A model generated the notes under the pieces. That model did no database searches, had not been told where the DNA came from, and saw only the letters and a list, made by a program, of their open reading frames with translations. 5,855 bases of DNA. Source: JARRNO01 sp037384885. Its GTDB lineage: Bacteria; Acidobacteriota; UBA4820; DSQY01. This document shows positions 4,503-5,855 of this stretch, piece by piece. Location: assembly GCA_037384885.1 (NCBI GenBank), contig JARRNO010000211.1, positions 1 to 5,855 on the forward strand. Direction: 5' to 3'. How positions within the stretch are numbered: the stretch's first letter is position 1; each line of letters begins with the position of its first letter. Made by a program: the position numbers and the translations under genes.

Positions 4503-5855
4503 ATGGAAAAGAACGGCAAGCGGGAAACACTGGATCAGCTGCTGACGCGGTACAGGCGCAAGCTGGCAGAGCAGGGGCTTGGCGGCGAAGAAGAGCAAGC
4601 GCTTTCCGAATCGGGGTACCGTTCCGAAATTCTCTATACGCCGGAGTCGCTGCCGGATTTCGATTACGTCGGCGAGCTGGGTGTTCCCGGAGAATTTACC
4701 TACACCCGGGGGGTCTACCCCTCCATGTACCGGGGACGCAAATGGACCTTCAGGCAGTACGCGGGGTTCGGCACCGCCGAAGAATCCAACCGCCGGTACC
4801 GGTACCTGCTTGAGCAGGGGCAAACGGGACTTTCAATCGCCTTCGACCTGCCCACGCAGATGGGCTACGATTCGGACCACGCCATGGCCGAAGGGGAAGT
4901 GGGAAAGGTCGGCGTGGCGATCGACACTCTGGCGGACATGGAACGGCTGCTCGACGGCATTCCCCTGAACAAGGTCTCCACATCCATGACCATTAACGCC
5001 ACGGGATTCATCCTTCTGGCCCTGTACCAGGCCGTCGCAGAAAAGCAGGGAGTCGCGCCTGAACAGTTGACCGGCACCATCCAGAACGACATTCTTAAGG
5101 AATACATTGCCAGGGGCACTTACATTTTCCCGCCCCGGCCGTCTTTAAAAATCATCACGGATGTTTTCGCGTACGCCACGGACACACTCCCGCGCTTCAA
5201 CACCATTTCCATCTCCGGTTACCACATCCGTGAAGCGGGAAGCACCGCCGCCCAGGAAATCGCCTTTACGCTCACCAACGGCCTCACCTATGTCGAGGCC
5301 GCTATAGACTCCGGGCTCGATGTCAACCGCTTCGGGGAACGTCTTTCCTTCTTCTTCAATGCGCACAGCGATCTCCTTGAAGAAGTCGCCAAATTCCGGG
5401 CGGCCAGGCGCCTCTGGGCCAAGTTGATGCGCGAACGGTTCGGGGCGACGAATCCCAAGGCTTGCATGCTTCGCTTCCATACGCAGACGGCGGGCTCGAC
5501 CCTGACGGCCCAGCAACCGGATGTGAATGTTGTCCGTACAGCTCTTCAGGCCCTGTCCGCCGTACTCGGGGGAACGCAGTCTCTCCACACCAACGCCCGC
5601 GACGAGGCTCTGGGACTTCCCACCCAGGAAGCGGCCACACTGGCGTTGAGAACGCAGCAGGTGATCGCCTTCGAAAGCGGTGTGACAGAAACCATCGATC
5701 CGCTGGCCGGCAGTTACGCGGTGGAATCCATGACCGATGCGCTCGAAGCCAGAACCCTCGAGATCATGTCGGACATCGAAAGCATGGGGGGAATGGTGGC
5801 GGCCATCGAGAAAGGGTGGGTCCAGCAAGAGATACACAATGCCGCTTACCGCAAG
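4503..5855 (+). CDS. mcmA: Methylmalonyl-CoA mutase, catalytic (large/N-terminal) subunit, partial at the 3' edge
   Basis: The enzyme interconverts (R)-methylmalonyl-CoA and succinyl-CoA by adenosylcobalamin-dependent radical rearrangement (EC 5.4.99.2). It is a cytoplasmic step in propionate oxidation, propionate formation or CO2-linked acid metabolism. The window holds 451 codons from ATG 4503 and is open to the edge. The TIM-barrel substrate domain is clear: WTFRQYAGFGTAEESN (81-96), AFDLPTQMGYDSD (113-125), GTIQNDILKEYIARGTYIFPP (191-211), SISGYHIREAG (236-246), HTQTAGSTLTAQ (326-337) and GGTQSLHTN (356-364). By alignment with the Propionibacterium shermanii enzyme, Y86, Q194, R204, Y240 and H241 correspond to Y89, Q197, R207, Y243 and H244. 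The Tyr/Arg pair marks methylmalonyl-CoA; isobutyryl-CoA mutase has Phe/Gln, and 2-hydroxyisobutyryl-CoA mutase also lacks the Arg. The short N-terminal extension fits the roughly 550-residue stand-alone subunit type that pairs with a separate B12-binding subunit, but the end is not visible, so a fused B12 domain is not excluded. It is divergent from the thiouridylase operon. Confidence 0.95.
   Translation, partial: MEKNGKRETLDQLLTRYRRKLAEQGLGGEEEQALSESGYRSEILYTPESLPDFDYVGELGVPGEFTYTRGVYPSMYRGRKWTFRQYAGFGTAEESNRRYRYLLEQGQTGLSIAFDLPTQMGYDSDHAMAEGEVGKVGVAIDTLADMERLLDGIPLNKVSTSMTINATGFILLALYQAVAEKQGVAPEQLTGTIQNDILKEYIARGTYIFPPRPSLKIITDVFAYATDTLPRFNTISISGYHIREAGSTAAQEIAFTLTNGLTYVEAAIDSGLDVNRFGERLSFFFNAHSDLLEEVAKFRAARRLWAKLMRERFGATNPKACMLRFHTQTAGSTLTAQQPDVNVVRTALQALSAVLGGTQSLHTNARDEALGLPTQEAATLALRTQQVIAFESGVTETIDPLAGSYAVESMTDALEARTLEIMSDIESMGGMVAAIEKGWVQQEIHNAAYRK

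Noticed and set aside
4326..4823. Extension of the thiouridylase frame upstream to an ATG at 4823 (166 extra residues).
   Set aside because: It crosses the intergenic region and runs antisense through the start of the well-supported mutase gene. The sequence shows no domain, and ATG 4325 fits the family start.
5145..5837. A 230-codon minus-strand open frame at the right end.
   Set aside because: It lies wholly opposite the conserved mutase coding sequence and has no recognisable motif.
1..5855. Search by eye for tRNA/rRNA genes, CRISPR arrays, transposases, long direct or inverted repeats, and riboswitches (including a cobalamin riboswitch before the mutase).
   Set aside because: None was recognisable. 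Almost the whole window is accounted for by the six protein genes, and the 177-bp intergenic region is too short, with no B12-box-like sequence seen, for a complete cobalamin riboswitch plus promoter.

Overview
The window looks like a chromosomal segment of a GC-rich (about 60 % by eye) anaerobic bacterium. The gene families and their sequence style best fit a Desulfobacterota (former Deltaproteobacteria) member, perhaps a Syntrophobacter-like sulfate reducer or syntroph. That placement is an inference from protein families only; no rRNA or other marker is present. Coding density is very high, and the only sizeable non-coding stretch is a 177-bp divergent intergenic region (4326-4502).

Left and middle (1-4325) is a tightly packed row of five genes, all on the minus strand, so transcription runs right to left. 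The order is: a PP-loop ATPase tRNA thiouridylase (3240-4325); a small M50/site-2-protease-type membrane metallopeptidase (2499-3191, TTG start); a PlsC-type acyltransferase that appears to have lost its catalytic HX4D segment (1898-2446, probable GTG start); LarC, the nickel-insertion enzyme of nickel-pincer cofactor synthesis (726-1877, GTG start); and TruD, tRNA pseudouridine-13 synthase (735 to beyond position 1, partial). Gaps are 48, 52 and 20 bp, followed by a 10-bp overlap, so one transcript is likely. Two tRNA-modifying enzymes bracket membrane-proteolysis, lipid and nickel-cofactor genes. I see no evidence for a single shared pathway.

Right (4503 to the end, plus strand) is the first 451 codons of a methylmalonyl-CoA mutase catalytic subunit, transcribed divergently and preceded by a strong ribosome binding site and a plausible sigma70-type promoter. 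The residues that fix methylmalonyl-CoA specificity are present. The enzyme links propionyl-CoA/methylmalonyl-CoA metabolism to succinyl-CoA.

I did not find mobile elements, CRISPR arrays, RNA genes or an obviously new system. The most unusual item is the acyltransferase without its catalytic motif. Secondary points of interest are the single-frame LarC with altered C-terminal-domain motifs, and the cysteine-rich thiouridylase.
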